Shown piece after piece: positions 8,410-16,333 of a stretch of 39,032 nt of DNA. How positions within the stretch are numbered: position 1 is the stretch's first letter; each line of letters starts with the position of its first letter. The stretch is from NCBI GenBank assembly GCA_913056335.1, contig CAJXLX010000018.1, positions 1 to 39,032 on the forward strand, in the 5' to 3' direction. A program made the position numbers and the translations under genes. Source of the DNA: an uncultured Rhodothermaceae bacterium. GTDB taxonomy: Bacteria > Bacteroidota > Rhodothermia > Rhodothermales > Salinibacteraceae. The notes beneath the pieces were generated by a model. That model saw only the letters and a list, made by a program, of their open reading frames with translations, made no database searches and was not told the origin of the DNA.

Positions 8410-9249
8410 CTATCGGACGTGGGTTTGCAGGTCTTCGCGACGGTGACGCTTGCGGAGCTTGCGCAGCGCTTTCTCTTTGATCTGACGAACGCGCTCGCGG
8501 GTGAGGCCGAAGCGTTTGCCGATCTCCTCAAGGGTGAGCGGGTGCTCGCGCCCAATGCCAAAGTAAAGACGCGTGATCTCGGCCTCGCGGTCTTCGAGCA
8601 GATTCAGCGCCCGCTCGATGTCAATCTTGACGGATTCACCGAGCATCTCGTCGTCGGGCGAATCCGACTCGTCGTCGGGCAGCACATCAAGAAGACTGTT
8701 GTCGTCCTCTTCGTTGAAGGGAGCATCGACCGAGAGGTGGCGACTGGTGTGCTGCAGAGCCTCGCGCACCTTCTTGGGTTCGATTTCGAGCTCGTCGGCC
8801 AGCTCTTCGATGTTGGGCTTGCGCTCATACTCCTGTTGCAGGCGGGCGCTGGCCTTGCGGATCTTCGAGATGACCCCAATGCGGTTCAGCGGCAGGCGCA
8901 CTACGCGGCTCTGCTCAGCGAGCGCTTGCAAGATCGCCTGACGAATCCACCAGACGGCATAGGAGATGAATTTGAAGCCACGGGTTTCATCGAACCGCTT
9001 AGCGGCTTTGATGAGGCCGTAATTGCCCTCGTTAATCAGGTCAGAGAGCGAGAGCCCCTGGCCCTGGTACTTCTTCGCCACCGAAACGACAAAGCGCAGA
9101 TTGGCGCGTGTGAGCTCGTGCAGGGCCTCTTCATCGCCCTGTTTGATGCGTCGGGCCAGTTCGACTTCCTCTTCGGCTTCGAGCAGATCGATTTTGCCAA
9201 TCTCTTGGAGATACTGGTCCAACATGCGTTGCTCGCGCGGAACGTACAT
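8410..9249 (-). CDS. rpoD: Primary RNA polymerase sigma factor (RpoD/SigA type)
   Basis: A 279-residue sigma-70 protein of the short Bacteroidota type without region 1.1. Region 1.2 is [15 protein letters not shown]. Region 2 (residues about 45-120) includes [28 protein letters not shown] and the core promoter-melting stretch [16 protein letters not shown]. Region 3 (about 125-190) follows. Region 4 (about 206-270) ends with the -35 helix-turn-helix [20 protein letters not shown]. It directs RNA polymerase to housekeeping promoters. The ATG at 9249 is chosen; a TTG at 9276 in frame would add nine residues and would align about as well with relatives, so the start is open. It is preceded by a 463-base gene-free leader. 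Confidence 0.95.
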   Translation of the reverse strand: MYVPREQRMLDQYLQEIGKIDLLEAEEEVELARRIKQGDEEALHELTRANLRFVVSVAKKYQGQGLSLSDLINEGNYGLIKAAKRFDETRGFKFISYAVWWIRQAILQALAEQSRVVRLPLNRIGVISKIRKASARLQQEYERKPNIEELADELEIEPKKVREALQHTSRHLSVDAPFNEEDDNSLLDVLPDDESDSPDDEMLGESVKIDIERALNLLEDREAEITRLYFGIGREHPLTLEEIGKRFGLTRERVRQIKEKALRKLRKRHRREDLQTHVR

Positions 9250-9712
9250 ATAACGCCTGGGGGTTTGTAGATGCAAAGGGTACGAGGAGGGTGCAGAAGC
9301 CTACCCGGCACAACGGCCGGGATGCAGCAGGCCGAGCCGGCTCGAACGAAAGGCTACATACCAAGAATGCCTGTCGGAGGCCTTGGGAGCAGTCGAGGGA
9401 AGAAGGTGGCAAATCTCTGTAAGAGCACGATAGCCCCCACCGCACACATCAGTGTGGGGTGCGCCAGGGGGGTGCACATTAGCAGTAGCGTACCGCCGAG
9501 GCAGGCACAAAGAAAAAAGCGAAACGAGCTGGGCGCTGTCCGTCCGAGAAAACAAGTAGGGAGCCACTGCGGTGTTGCTGTTTCCTACGGGAATGGATGG
9601 AGCGCGCGGTGCCATTTCAGCACGTACCATGTAACGGCTTGTTCCAAACATACGTGTGCCTGCCGGTGTTCAGAGGCTCTTTCGGCTCTCGTTAGGCGTT
9701 AGCCAACGTAGC
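9250..9712. other. 463-bp gene-free region upstream of the sigma-factor gene
   Basis: No convincing gene: the open frames have atypical composition and no recognisable domain. It must hold the sigma-factor promoter. TATGTTTG on the minus strand (9652 to 9645) matches the Bacteroidota -7 consensus TAnnTTTG, but no good -33 TTTG lies 19-21 bases upstream. A 6-bp stem CCCCAC/GTGGGG (9435-9440 with 9454-9459), overlapping a competing CACA/TGTG pairing, and a CCCGGC/GCCGGG hairpin (9304-9309 with 9316-9321) could fold in a long leader RNA. The stop of the GH3-type gene is at the right edge; no T-tract terminator follows it. Confidence 0.4.
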
Positions 9713-11284
9713 TTACCGTAACGGATCGGGCGATGAAACCGCCGCGGAGCGTGAGGGCTGAGCACTCAGAATGCCCTCAGCCACCGTGCGCTCGGTGCTC
9801 ATGCGGGGCACTTTGGTCTGCCCGCTGATTCGGTCTTTTGTTATTTGCAGCCATGCGTAGAACGTGCCTTCGGGTACAGCTGTAATCTGCGGGGCTCGCA
9901 TCACGTCCGATTCGCGGCGGATGTGGTAGTGCCGGTTCACCCGGTCGAGGTAGGTATCCACCGCATCACGAAAGGCATCAAGGTCGCCCGGCATATCCTC
10001 AAATTCGATAATCCACTCATGCTGCGGTGGTGCGTCGTCGTGGGCGGGCGCCGGTGCCACGTGGTAATGATGAAACGAAGCTCCGGTCGCGTCACAGGCT
10101 TTGTAGAGGGCATCGCGCACCTCATCGGCAAAAATAGCCTCGCCAAACGTGTCGATCATTTCGCTGGTTCGCCCAGCCACCTCAATCTTGAACGGATGCC
10201 GCTGGGTAAACTGCACCACATCGCCCACATCGTACGACCACAGCCCGCTGTACGACGTCACGTACAGGGCGTAGCGCACATCGGTCTCTACCGTAGCAAT
10301 GGTGTGGCGGGTAGGATGCGCAGATCCGTATTCATTCATCGGCACGAACTCGTAGAATACGCCGTTGTTGAGGTGAAGCAAAAGCGCATCGTCATCGCGG
10401 GCATTCTGGAAGGCAAAGAAGCCTTCCGACGCGCCATAGGTCTCAATGAAATCGATAGGGCCGCCCACGATATCTTCCAGCTGGTCGCGGTACGAACTGA
10501 GCGCCACACCGCCCGAGATGTACAGTTGCAGGTTCGGCCACACCTCATGTACAGTGGTAGCATGGGCATCGTAGCGCCGGTTGTGCGCTGCAATGACGTG
10601 CTCGAAGAGCTTCTTGGCCCACGAGGGCACCATCACAATCAGCCGGATATCCTGGTCAACGGTGCGTTCGGCAATGGTACGCAGCTTCTCTTCCCAGCTT
10701 GGCAGGAACGCAATCTCATTAGGCACGGCCTGATACAGCGCCTTGAAAAAGCCGGGAGCGTGTTTGGCCAGAATGCCGCTCACCTCGCCCGCATAGGTGC
10801 CAGGATGGTCAGGATCTTCGCTGACGCTGCCCGGCAGCGTCAGGTGGCGCCCCAGCAGATACTGCCACTTGTGGGTGTCGAGCAGGTAGTGCAGCCCCAC
10901 GCCCACGCTAAAGCCCCGGTTGGCGTCGATGGTGGCTTGCGAGATGGGCAGGACTTTGCCGTCTGAGACGGTGCCGCTGGAGACGGCGAAGTGCGTGGCG
11001 CGGCCCGGCCACAACACGTCTTCGGCGCCATTGCGAACGCGCATCGCATCGTCGGCAATGTCATCGTAGCTGTGCAGCGGCACGCGGTCCTGATAGGCGG
11101 CTACCACGTCGCGCTGTCGGGCAATGTCGGCAAAGCCATAGCGCTGCCCCCACTCGGTGGCCGCCGCATGGTTAAGCATAGAGCGCAGCAGGTGACGCTG
11201 CGTGTCGACGGGATCATCCAGAAACGTTCGTACGCGCTTAAGGGGGCCTACGCGATGCAGCAGCGCACGAAGAAGAGCGAACAT
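9713..11284 (-). CDS. GH3-family acyl-acid amide synthetase-like protein
   Basis: A 523-residue member of the GH3 (auxin-responsive promoter) family within the adenylate-forming enzymes. Plant members conjugate acyl acids such as indole-acetate or jasmonate to amino acids; bacterial substrates are mostly unknown. Family marks are the N-terminal FLDDPVDTQRHLLRSML and WGQRYGF, and the phosphate-binding FAVSSGTVSDGKVLP (SSGT-x-G-K, P-loop motif A1). YISGGVA is followed by the adenylate-binding ETYGASEGFFAFQ. YVTSYSGLWSYDVGDVVQF leads into the C-terminal domain. Start at ATG 11284 (MFALLRALL) matches the family; upstream codons add nothing recognisable. It is divergent from folP and 463 bases upstream of the sigma-factor gene in the same direction. 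Cytosolic. Confidence 0.88.
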   Translation of the reverse strand: MFALLRALLHRVGPLKRVRTFLDDPVDTQRHLLRSMLNHAAATEWGQRYGFADIARQRDVVAAYQDRVPLHSYDDIADDAMRVRNGAEDVLWPGRATHFAVSSGTVSDGKVLPISQATIDANRGFSVGVGLHYLLDTHKWQYLLGRHLTLPGSVSEDPDHPGTYAGEVSGILAKHAPGFFKALYQAVPNEIAFLPSWEEKLRTIAERTVDQDIRLIVMVPSWAKKLFEHVIAAHNRRYDAHATTVHEVWPNLQLYISGGVALSSYRDQLEDIVGGPIDFIETYGASEGFFAFQNARDDDALLLHLNNGVFYEFVPMNEYGSAHPTRHTIATVETDVRYALYVTSYSGLWSYDVGDVVQFTQRHPFKIEVAGRTSEMIDTFGEAIFADEVRDALYKACDATGASFHHYHVAPAPAHDDAPPQHEWIIEFEDMPGDLDAFRDAVDTYLDRVNRHYHIRRESDVMRAPQITAVPEGTFYAWLQITKDRISGQTKVPRMSTERTVAEGILSAQPSRSAAVSSPDPLR

Positions 11285-11433
11285 AAGAGGCACAGTCAAT
11301 GAGAGAAACGGCGAGTGCGCCGAAGCCGCAGTCAGCAGGTTCTTGGTGTGTGGACGTCCAATGCCAGCGCAGCCTACCAATTTTCCGCCAAACTCGGCAT
11401 TAGATCTGCCTTTTTAGCGCGATCGTTAGTATT

Positions 11434-11449
11434 CTTTCATGTTTGAAAG
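11434..11449. promoter_or_regulatory. Inverted repeat in the GH3/folP divergent promoter region
   Basis: CTTTCA and TGAAAG are separated by four bases, 42 bases upstream of the folP ATG at 11491. An overlapping TATTCTTT preceded by a T-run at 11411-11415 loosely resembles a Bacteroidota -33/-7 promoter, but it has one base too many between TA and TTT. It may be a small operator or promoter part. Confidence 0.22.
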
Positions 11450-11490
11450 GTTCGCTCACCGGTCAATATTTCAAGCGCTGTCCCAACCGC

Positions 11491-12399
11491 ATGACTGCTA
11501 CGGCTTCTACCCGCCACGTGCTTCAGTGCAAGGCGCACCCGCTCGATTGCCGCACCACCGCGCGCATCTTGGGCGTGCTGAACGTAACCCCCGACTCGTT
11601 TTCGGATGGCGGCAAATACATGGCCGTAGAGGATGCAGTCGCACGCGCCCTTGCGATGCGTGATGCCGGTGCCGACGTGATCGACATTGGCGGCGAGTCG
11701 ACGCGACCGTCGGGACGGGAGTATGGCAGTGGGGCGGCAAAAGTAGCTCGTCAGGAGGAGATCGACCGCGTAGTGCCGGTGGTAGAGCGTCTGCATGAGG
11801 AAGACCCCGATCTGCTTCTTTCGGTGGATACGTACAAGCCCGAGGTCGCAGAGGCGGCCCTGGAAGCAGGCGCGCACATCATTAACGACATCACCGGCCT
11901 GCGCATCCACCCCGAAACGGCGGAGGTCGCGGCCGAGCACGGGGCACCGCTCATTGTGATGCACTCGCTGGGGCGCCCCGGCGCAATGCCGCATGGCCAA
12001 ACATACAACGACCTGATGCAGGCGGTATGCGATGAACTCGAACAGGCGGTCGCGCGTGCTGCATCCGCAGGCGTAGACGACATTGTGGTAGACCCTGGAT
12101 TCGGGTTTGCAAAGTCGCATGCCGATAACCTGCGCTTGATTAATGCGTTAGACATGCTTACGGCGCTGGAACGCCCAATCCTTGTAGGCGTGTCTCGCAA
12201 AAGCAGTATCGGGGCCGCTCTCGGAACGCCTGATGCGCCGGCGCCGGTGGGTCAGCGGCTGTACGGCTCTATTGCCGCCACGGTGCTGGCGGTACAGCAG
12301 GGCGCCCGCCTGGTGCGCACGCACGACGTAGCCGCTACTGCTGACGCACTCCGCGTAGCCGACGCCGTGCGCGACCCCGACCGCCTGTCTCTGGACTAA
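11491..12399 (+). CDS. folP: Dihydropteroate synthase
   Basis: A 302-residue TIM-barrel enzyme condensing p-aminobenzoate with hydroxymethyl-dihydropterin pyrophosphate in folate synthesis. This is the sulfonamide target. Diagnostic motifs are NVTPDSFSDGG (31-41), IGGESTRP (67-74), SVDTYKP (111-117), NDITG (132-136), DPGFGFAK (201-208) and the GVSRKS loop (233-238) whose lysine and serine contact substrate. The ATG at 11491 gives normal length. An upstream in-frame TTG at 11443 would add 16 unrelated residues. It is followed 17 bases later by cdaA, an arrangement conserved in Bacteroidota. It probably shares a transcript with cdaA and perhaps pcm. Confidence 0.95.
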   Translation: MTATASTRHVLQCKAHPLDCRTTARILGVLNVTPDSFSDGGKYMAVEDAVARALAMRDAGADVIDIGGESTRPSGREYGSGAAKVARQEEIDRVVPVVERLHEEDPDLLLSVDTYKPEVAEAALEAGAHIINDITGLRIHPETAEVAAEHGAPLIVMHSLGRPGAMPHGQTYNDLMQAVCDELEQAVARAASAGVDDIVVDPGFGFAKSHADNLRLINALDMLTALERPILVGVSRKSSIGAALGTPDAPAPVGQRLYGSIAATVLAVQQGARLVRTHDVAATADALRVADAVRDPDRLSLD

Positions 12400-12416
12400 C
12401 GACTGCCCCGCCACTG

Positions 12417-13211
12417 GTGACGCTTCTTGAGATCCTGGATATTGGGGTAGGCGATTTCTTCGAGATCGCGCTGGTGTCGTTTCTGATGTATCAGCTCTAC
12501 CGGCTGATGAAGGGCACCATCGCGGTGCAAATCTCGCTCGGCCTGGGGGCGCTCTTCGCTATTCAACTGGTGGTGTGGGTGCTCGACATGAAGGTGCTGA
12601 ACATGGTGTTCAGCTACTTCAATCAGGTCTTCGTGCTGGCGATTATCATCATCTTTCAGCCTGAGATTCGGCGGCTCCTTCTGCTGCTGGGCCGCAACCC
12701 ACTCATCCGCCAGTTCGTGTCGACCGACAGCCAGGAAGAAGTGATTAAGGCTACCGTGTCTGCTGTCGACCATATGAGCGATACGAAGCAGGGGGCGCTT
12801 CTCGCGTTTCAGCGCACGACCGGACTGCGCAGCTACATCGAAACGGGCGAGGTCATTCAGTCGGAGGTGACACGTGACTTGCTGTTGACGATCTTTAACA
12901 AGGAGACGCCGCTGCACGACGGGGCCGTCATCATTGCCGACCGGCGGCTGGAGGCGGCGCGCTGCATCTTACCCGTGTCGACCAGCATGAAGCTGAGTCC
13001 GCAGCTCGGCTTGCGGCACCGAGCAGGCGTTGGCCTCACCGAACAGACCGACGCATTTGTGGTGATTGTGTCGGAAGAGACGGGCAACATCTCCATCTCG
13101 CGCGATGGCGCGCTCATCTCCAACATCACCCCCAACGAGCTTTCTACGTACCTGCGCAATGCGCTGGGCTCGTCCTCAGACCGCCGCCGTGCTAAGCAAC
13201 GCGCTGCATAG
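12417..13211 (+). CDS. cdaA: Diadenylate cyclase CdaA (c-di-AMP synthase)
   Basis: A 264-residue membrane-anchored DAC-domain enzyme making cyclic di-AMP from two ATP. Three hydrophobic segments lie near residues 13-30, 37-57 and 64-80, then the catalytic domain. Active-site motifs are LHDGAVII (DGA at 168-170) and GLRHRAGVG (RHR at 200-202), both intact, with FQRTTGLRSYIETGE preceding them. Translation starts at GTG 12417, since no ATG precedes the membrane segments; the gap to folP is only 17 bases and lacks a ribosome-binding site. C-di-AMP controls potassium and osmolyte uptake and wall homeostasis in many bacteria. No c-di-AMP phosphodiesterase or receptor is recognisable here, though transporters with UspA-like or regulatory C-termini lie 20 kb away. 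Confidence 0.95.
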   Translation: MTLLEILDIGVGDFFEIALVSFLMYQLYRLMKGTIAVQISLGLGALFAIQLVVWVLDMKVLNMVFSYFNQVFVLAIIIIFQPEIRRLLLLLGRNPLIRQFVSTDSQEEVIKATVSAVDHMSDTKQGALLAFQRTTGLRSYIETGEVIQSEVTRDLLLTIFNKETPLHDGAVIIADRRLEAARCILPVSTSMKLSPQLGLRHRAGVGLTEQTDAFVVIVSEETGNISISRDGALISNITPNELSTYLRNALGSSSDRRRAKQRAA

Positions 13212-13284
13212 CGGATCCGTTAATGCGTCAAAACCGTGCGCTACGAACGCATGTCATCCATCTTTTTCCCGTTGGGCTTCTGCC

Positions 13285-13935
13285 ATGCCTACTTCTTACA
13301 CCGATCGTTTGTACCGCACGCGCCGCCGGGCGCTGGTCGACCACTTGCGAGAACGCGGTATCTCTAACGAGCGGGTGCTACGCGCCATTGAGGCGGTGCC
13401 CCGCCACGTATTTGTCGAACCGGCGTTTCAGGAGCGCGCGTATGAAGACGAGGCGCTGCCGATTGGACGCAGCCAGACCATCTCGCAGCCATTTACGGTG
13501 GCCTACCAGACCAGTCTGCTCGATCCGCAACCCGGCGAACGCATCCTGGAGGTGGGCACCGGAAGCGGGTATCAGGCGGCGGTACTTTGCGAGATGGAGG
13601 CGCAGGTGTTTTCGGTGGAGCGGCACAAGGCGCTGCTGCAGCGTGCCAAACGCACGCTGAAGCAGCTCGGCTACCGGGTGCGCACGCGCCACACCGATGG
13701 CACCCTGGGCTGGCCCGGCCTGGCGCCCTATCACGGCATTCTTGTGACCGCGGGCGCTCAGGAAGTGCCCCAGCCGCTGCTCGACCAGCTCCGCCCCGAT
13801 GGCGGGCGGCTTATCATTCCTGTGGGGCCTGAAGGTGAGCACGTGATGCATCGCATTGTACGCACCGACGAGGATACTTACGAGCGCGAAACGCTTGGCA
13901 CGTTTCGCTTTGTACCGCTGATCTCTGAGTCGTAG
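13285..13935 (+). CDS. pcm: Protein-L-isoaspartate O-methyltransferase
   Basis: A 216-residue SAM-dependent methyltransferase repairing isoaspartyl residues in damaged proteins. The substrate region VPRHVFVEPAFQERAYEDEALPIGRSQTISQP (38-69) contains the family's signature, with IGxxQTISQP fully kept. Motif I is ILEVGTGSGYQAAVL (87-101), followed by acidic VFSVERH. A later block, GWPGLAPYHGILVTAGAQEVPQPLLDQL, ends in GGRLIIPVG. ATG at 13285 fits the family length; the frame is open further upstream only because it overlaps the end of cdaA. It lies 73 bases after cdaA. A cytosolic repair enzyme; aging-damage repair is plausible for a slow-growing halophile, but that is inference. Confidence 0.93.
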   Translation: MPTSYTDRLYRTRRRALVDHLRERGISNERVLRAIEAVPRHVFVEPAFQERAYEDEALPIGRSQTISQPFTVAYQTSLLDPQPGERILEVGTGSGYQAAVLCEMEAQVFSVERHKALLQRAKRTLKQLGYRVRTRHTDGTLGWPGLAPYHGILVTAGAQEVPQPLLDQLRPDGGRLIIPVGPEGEHVMHRIVRTDEDTYERETLGTFRFVPLISES

Positions 13936-14127
13936 ACGGAGCGGCGGCATCGTTGTACACGGCATCTGATCTGTAGACACTGGGCGAACTAAAGGCATCC
14001 AGCAGACCGAACGCGTTGCACAGGCCATGTGCGTATGTGGTGGGTTCTTTTATACGTTGGGGCACGCGCCCTGTACAATCCCCCTGTATTTTGCCTGCTA
14101 TTTTGAACTCAACGTGGCTCAACAGCT

Positions 14128-15627
14128 ATGGCTTCTTCCTCAAACGCACGATTTTCTACGCGGTGGACGCTCATTCTGAGCGTGCTGGGCATTGCGGTGG
14201 GCACCGGTAACATCTGGCGGTTTCCACGTATTGCGGCGTCGACCAGTGGCGAGTCGGGAGCCGGGGCGTTCTTGGTTGCGTGGATTATGTTCCTGTTTCT
14301 ATGGAGCATCCCGCTTATCATTGCCGAGTACGCCATTGGCCGCAAGGGCCGCATGGGCGTGGTGGGCTCGTATGTGCAGATGGCGGGCGAAAAACGTGGC
14401 TGGATGGGCGGATTCATTGGCGTGGTAACAACCGCCATCATGTTCTACTACGCCGTGGTGGCCGGGTGGTGCGTGTTCTACTTCTGGGAGGCGTTGTCGT
14501 CACCGCTCCCGCTTTCGAATGAAGCCGCCCAGGCCGGATGGGATGCGTTTCAGTCGGGTGGTACCCCCCTCGTCGTGCATGCGCTGGCCATGGGTGCGGG
14601 CACGCTGGCGGTGTGGAAGGGCATCTCCTCCATTGAGCGCGTCAACCGCGTGCTCGTCCCAGCGCTCTTGGGGATTCTGGTCGTCGCGCTCATCCGCACG
14701 TTCACGTTGCCCGGCGCGTGGGAGGGCATTGCGTTCCTGTTTACCCCCGAGTGGGCGCTGCTGGCAGATCCACGGCTCTGGCTGGAGGCTCTCACGCAGA
14801 ACGCGTGGGATACCGGCGCAGGCTGGGGGCTCATCCTCACCTATGGCGCCTACATGCAGGCGCGGCACGGCGTGGTGTCGAACGCGCTCATCACCGGCAT
14901 TGGCAACAACATCGTATCGCTCATGGCCGCGATGATTATCTTCGGCACGGTGTTCGCCGTGCTGGGCACCGATATGTCGCAGGGCCAAGTGCTCGATGTG
15001 ATGCAGACCAGCGGCCCCGCCGGTACCGGACTCACCTTCATCTGGATGCCGCAGCTCTTTGAGCAGATGGCGTTTGGGCGTCCGCTCGCGATGCTGTTCT
15101 TCTTGGGACTGGCGTTTGCCGCGCTAAGCTCGCTCATTTCTATGATCGAACTGGCCACGCGGTCGTTTGTGGATGCTGGGGTGCCGCGCACTACGGCCGT
15201 TGGATGGGTGGCCGGACTCGGATTTTTGCTGGGCATCCCCTCGGCGGTGAACCTCAACATTTTCGCCAACCAGGACTTCGTGTGGGGGGTAGGCCTGCTC
15301 ATCTCGGGCGCGCTCGTGGCGCTGGCCGTAATCACGTACGGCGCGCAGGCCTTTCGTACGGAAACAATGGGCCACGGCGGTGAGATTAACCCCGGCACCA
15401 CGTGGGACACGCTCATTACATACTTTATTCCGCTGCAAGCCGTTATCGTATTAGGCTGGTGGATCTACCAATCGGTGTTTGTGTTTGCACCGGACACCTG
15501 GTTCAACCCGCTCGACCCGTTCAGCCTGATGACGTGCCTGCTGCAATGGGGCCTGGCTGGCATCGTGCTGTGGGCGCTGAACGACCGCTACGTGCATCGC
15601 ATGATGGAGCGTGCGCCGTCGTCGTAA
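14128..15627 (+). CDS. Sodium:neurotransmitter symporter-family (NSS) transporter
   Basis: A 499-residue polytopic transporter of the LeuT-fold NSS family (LeuT 513 residues). TM1 has GIAVGTGNIWRFPRIAASTSGESGAGAF, the unwound helix that binds sodium and substrate: NIWRFP is the family signature. IPLIIAEYAIGRKGRMG follows at TM2. TM6 region GWGLILTYGAYMQ and TM8 LAFAALSSLISMIE carry the second sodium-site serines. About 12 hydrophobic stretches run to residue about 490. It probably takes up an amino acid or related osmolyte with sodium across the inner membrane; substrate is unknown. It lies 192 bases after pcm, probably with its own promoter, and 38 bases before the redoxin gene. Confidence 0.92.
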   Translation: MASSSNARFSTRWTLILSVLGIAVGTGNIWRFPRIAASTSGESGAGAFLVAWIMFLFLWSIPLIIAEYAIGRKGRMGVVGSYVQMAGEKRGWMGGFIGVVTTAIMFYYAVVAGWCVFYFWEALSSPLPLSNEAAQAGWDAFQSGGTPLVVHALAMGAGTLAVWKGISSIERVNRVLVPALLGILVVALIRTFTLPGAWEGIAFLFTPEWALLADPRLWLEALTQNAWDTGAGWGLILTYGAYMQARHGVVSNALITGIGNNIVSLMAAMIIFGTVFAVLGTDMSQGQVLDVMQTSGPAGTGLTFIWMPQLFEQMAFGRPLAMLFFLGLAFAALSSLISMIELATRSFVDAGVPRTTAVGWVAGLGFLLGIPSAVNLNIFANQDFVWGVGLLISGALVALAVITYGAQAFRTETMGHGGEINPGTTWDTLITYFIPLQAVIVLGWWIYQSVFVFAPDTWFNPLDPFSLMTCLLQWGLAGIVLWALNDRYVHRMMERAPSS

Positions 15628-15665
15628 TCCATGCTCACTGCATCCTTCATCGACTGGTGACCGTC

Positions 15666-16289
15666 ATGAGTACCCTTTCTGCTCAATGGTTGCTGCCCGG
15701 TATGCTCATGCTCGGTATGCTCCTGTTTGGAAGCCCTCCAGCTCACGCGCAAACCGACGCGCTGCCGCTGGGCGGCAACCTGCCTAATGCTACCCTCTAC
15801 GACGTACAAGCCCAGGCATCTGTCTCCACCACCGCCCTGCGCGGCGAACAGGCAACTGCGGTGCTCTTCTGGAGCAACCAGTGCCTGTGGATCGACCGCT
15901 ACGAGGAGCGCGTGCTCACGCTGCACACTACCTTTGCCGACCGCGGCGTACAGTTTGTGCTCGTGAATGCCAACGACGCCGATGCTTTCGCTGATGAAGG
16001 ACGCAGCGCCAGTGCCGAGCAGGCCCAGTCCTATGGCGATCTGCGCTACGTGCGCGACGAAAACGCCGCCTTTGCCCGCCAGCTCGGAGCCGAGCGCACA
16101 CCGCACGCGTTTCTGTTTGATGCCGCAGGCACGCTCGTCTACCGCGGAGCCATCGACGACAGCCCGGGCAGTCCCAACGACGTAGCTACCGCCTACCTGC
16201 GCGAGGCCATTCAGGCTACGCTCAACGGCGAGCCGGTGCCCGAAGCGGATACGCGTCCCTTCGGATGCATGCTCAAACCCGCCCGCTGA
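15666..16289 (+). CDS. Exported redoxin/peroxiredoxin-like protein
   Basis: A 207-residue protein with a signal peptide (hydrophobic 8-21, cleavage near AHA-QT at 28-29), so the fold lies in the periplasm. The thioredoxin-fold part resembles the PRX-like 1 group. TAVLFWSNQCLWIDRYEERV contains only one cysteine (C73) where classical thioredoxins have CxxC. A cis-proline segment, ERTPHAFLFD, follows at P146. The C-terminus DTRPFGCMLK carries the group's second conserved cysteine (C201). C73 and C201 might form the redox pair, but that is inference. Start at ATG 15666 gives the signal peptide. It sits between the NSS transporter (38 bases) and the LuxC-like gene (44 bases), perhaps in one transcript. 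Function in detail unknown. Confidence 0.78.
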   Translation: MSTLSAQWLLPGMLMLGMLLFGSPPAHAQTDALPLGGNLPNATLYDVQAQASVSTTALRGEQATAVLFWSNQCLWIDRYEERVLTLHTTFADRGVQFVLVNANDADAFADEGRSASAEQAQSYGDLRYVRDENAAFARQLGAERTPHAFLFDAAGTLVYRGAIDDSPGSPNDVATAYLREAIQATLNGEPVPEADTRPFGCMLKPAR

Positions 16290-16308
16290 AGGTGCATCGC
16301 TTCTCTCC

Positions 16309-16320
16309 TATAACGTTATA
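16309..16320. promoter_or_regulatory. AT-rich 12-bp palindrome before the LuxC-like gene
   Basis: TATAACGTTATA is a perfect palindrome 14 bases before the ATG at 16334, in an otherwise GC-rich setting and followed by ACATTCTTTTAGC. It might be a promoter or operator core. Palindromes this short and AT-rich can also arise by chance. Confidence 0.25.
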
Positions 16321-16333
16321 ACATTCTTTTAGC

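Noticed and set aside
9250..9276. N-terminal extension of the sigma factor from TTG 9276
   Set aside because: Possible, since its length fits relatives, but an ATG nine codons later is available. Kept only as an alternative start.
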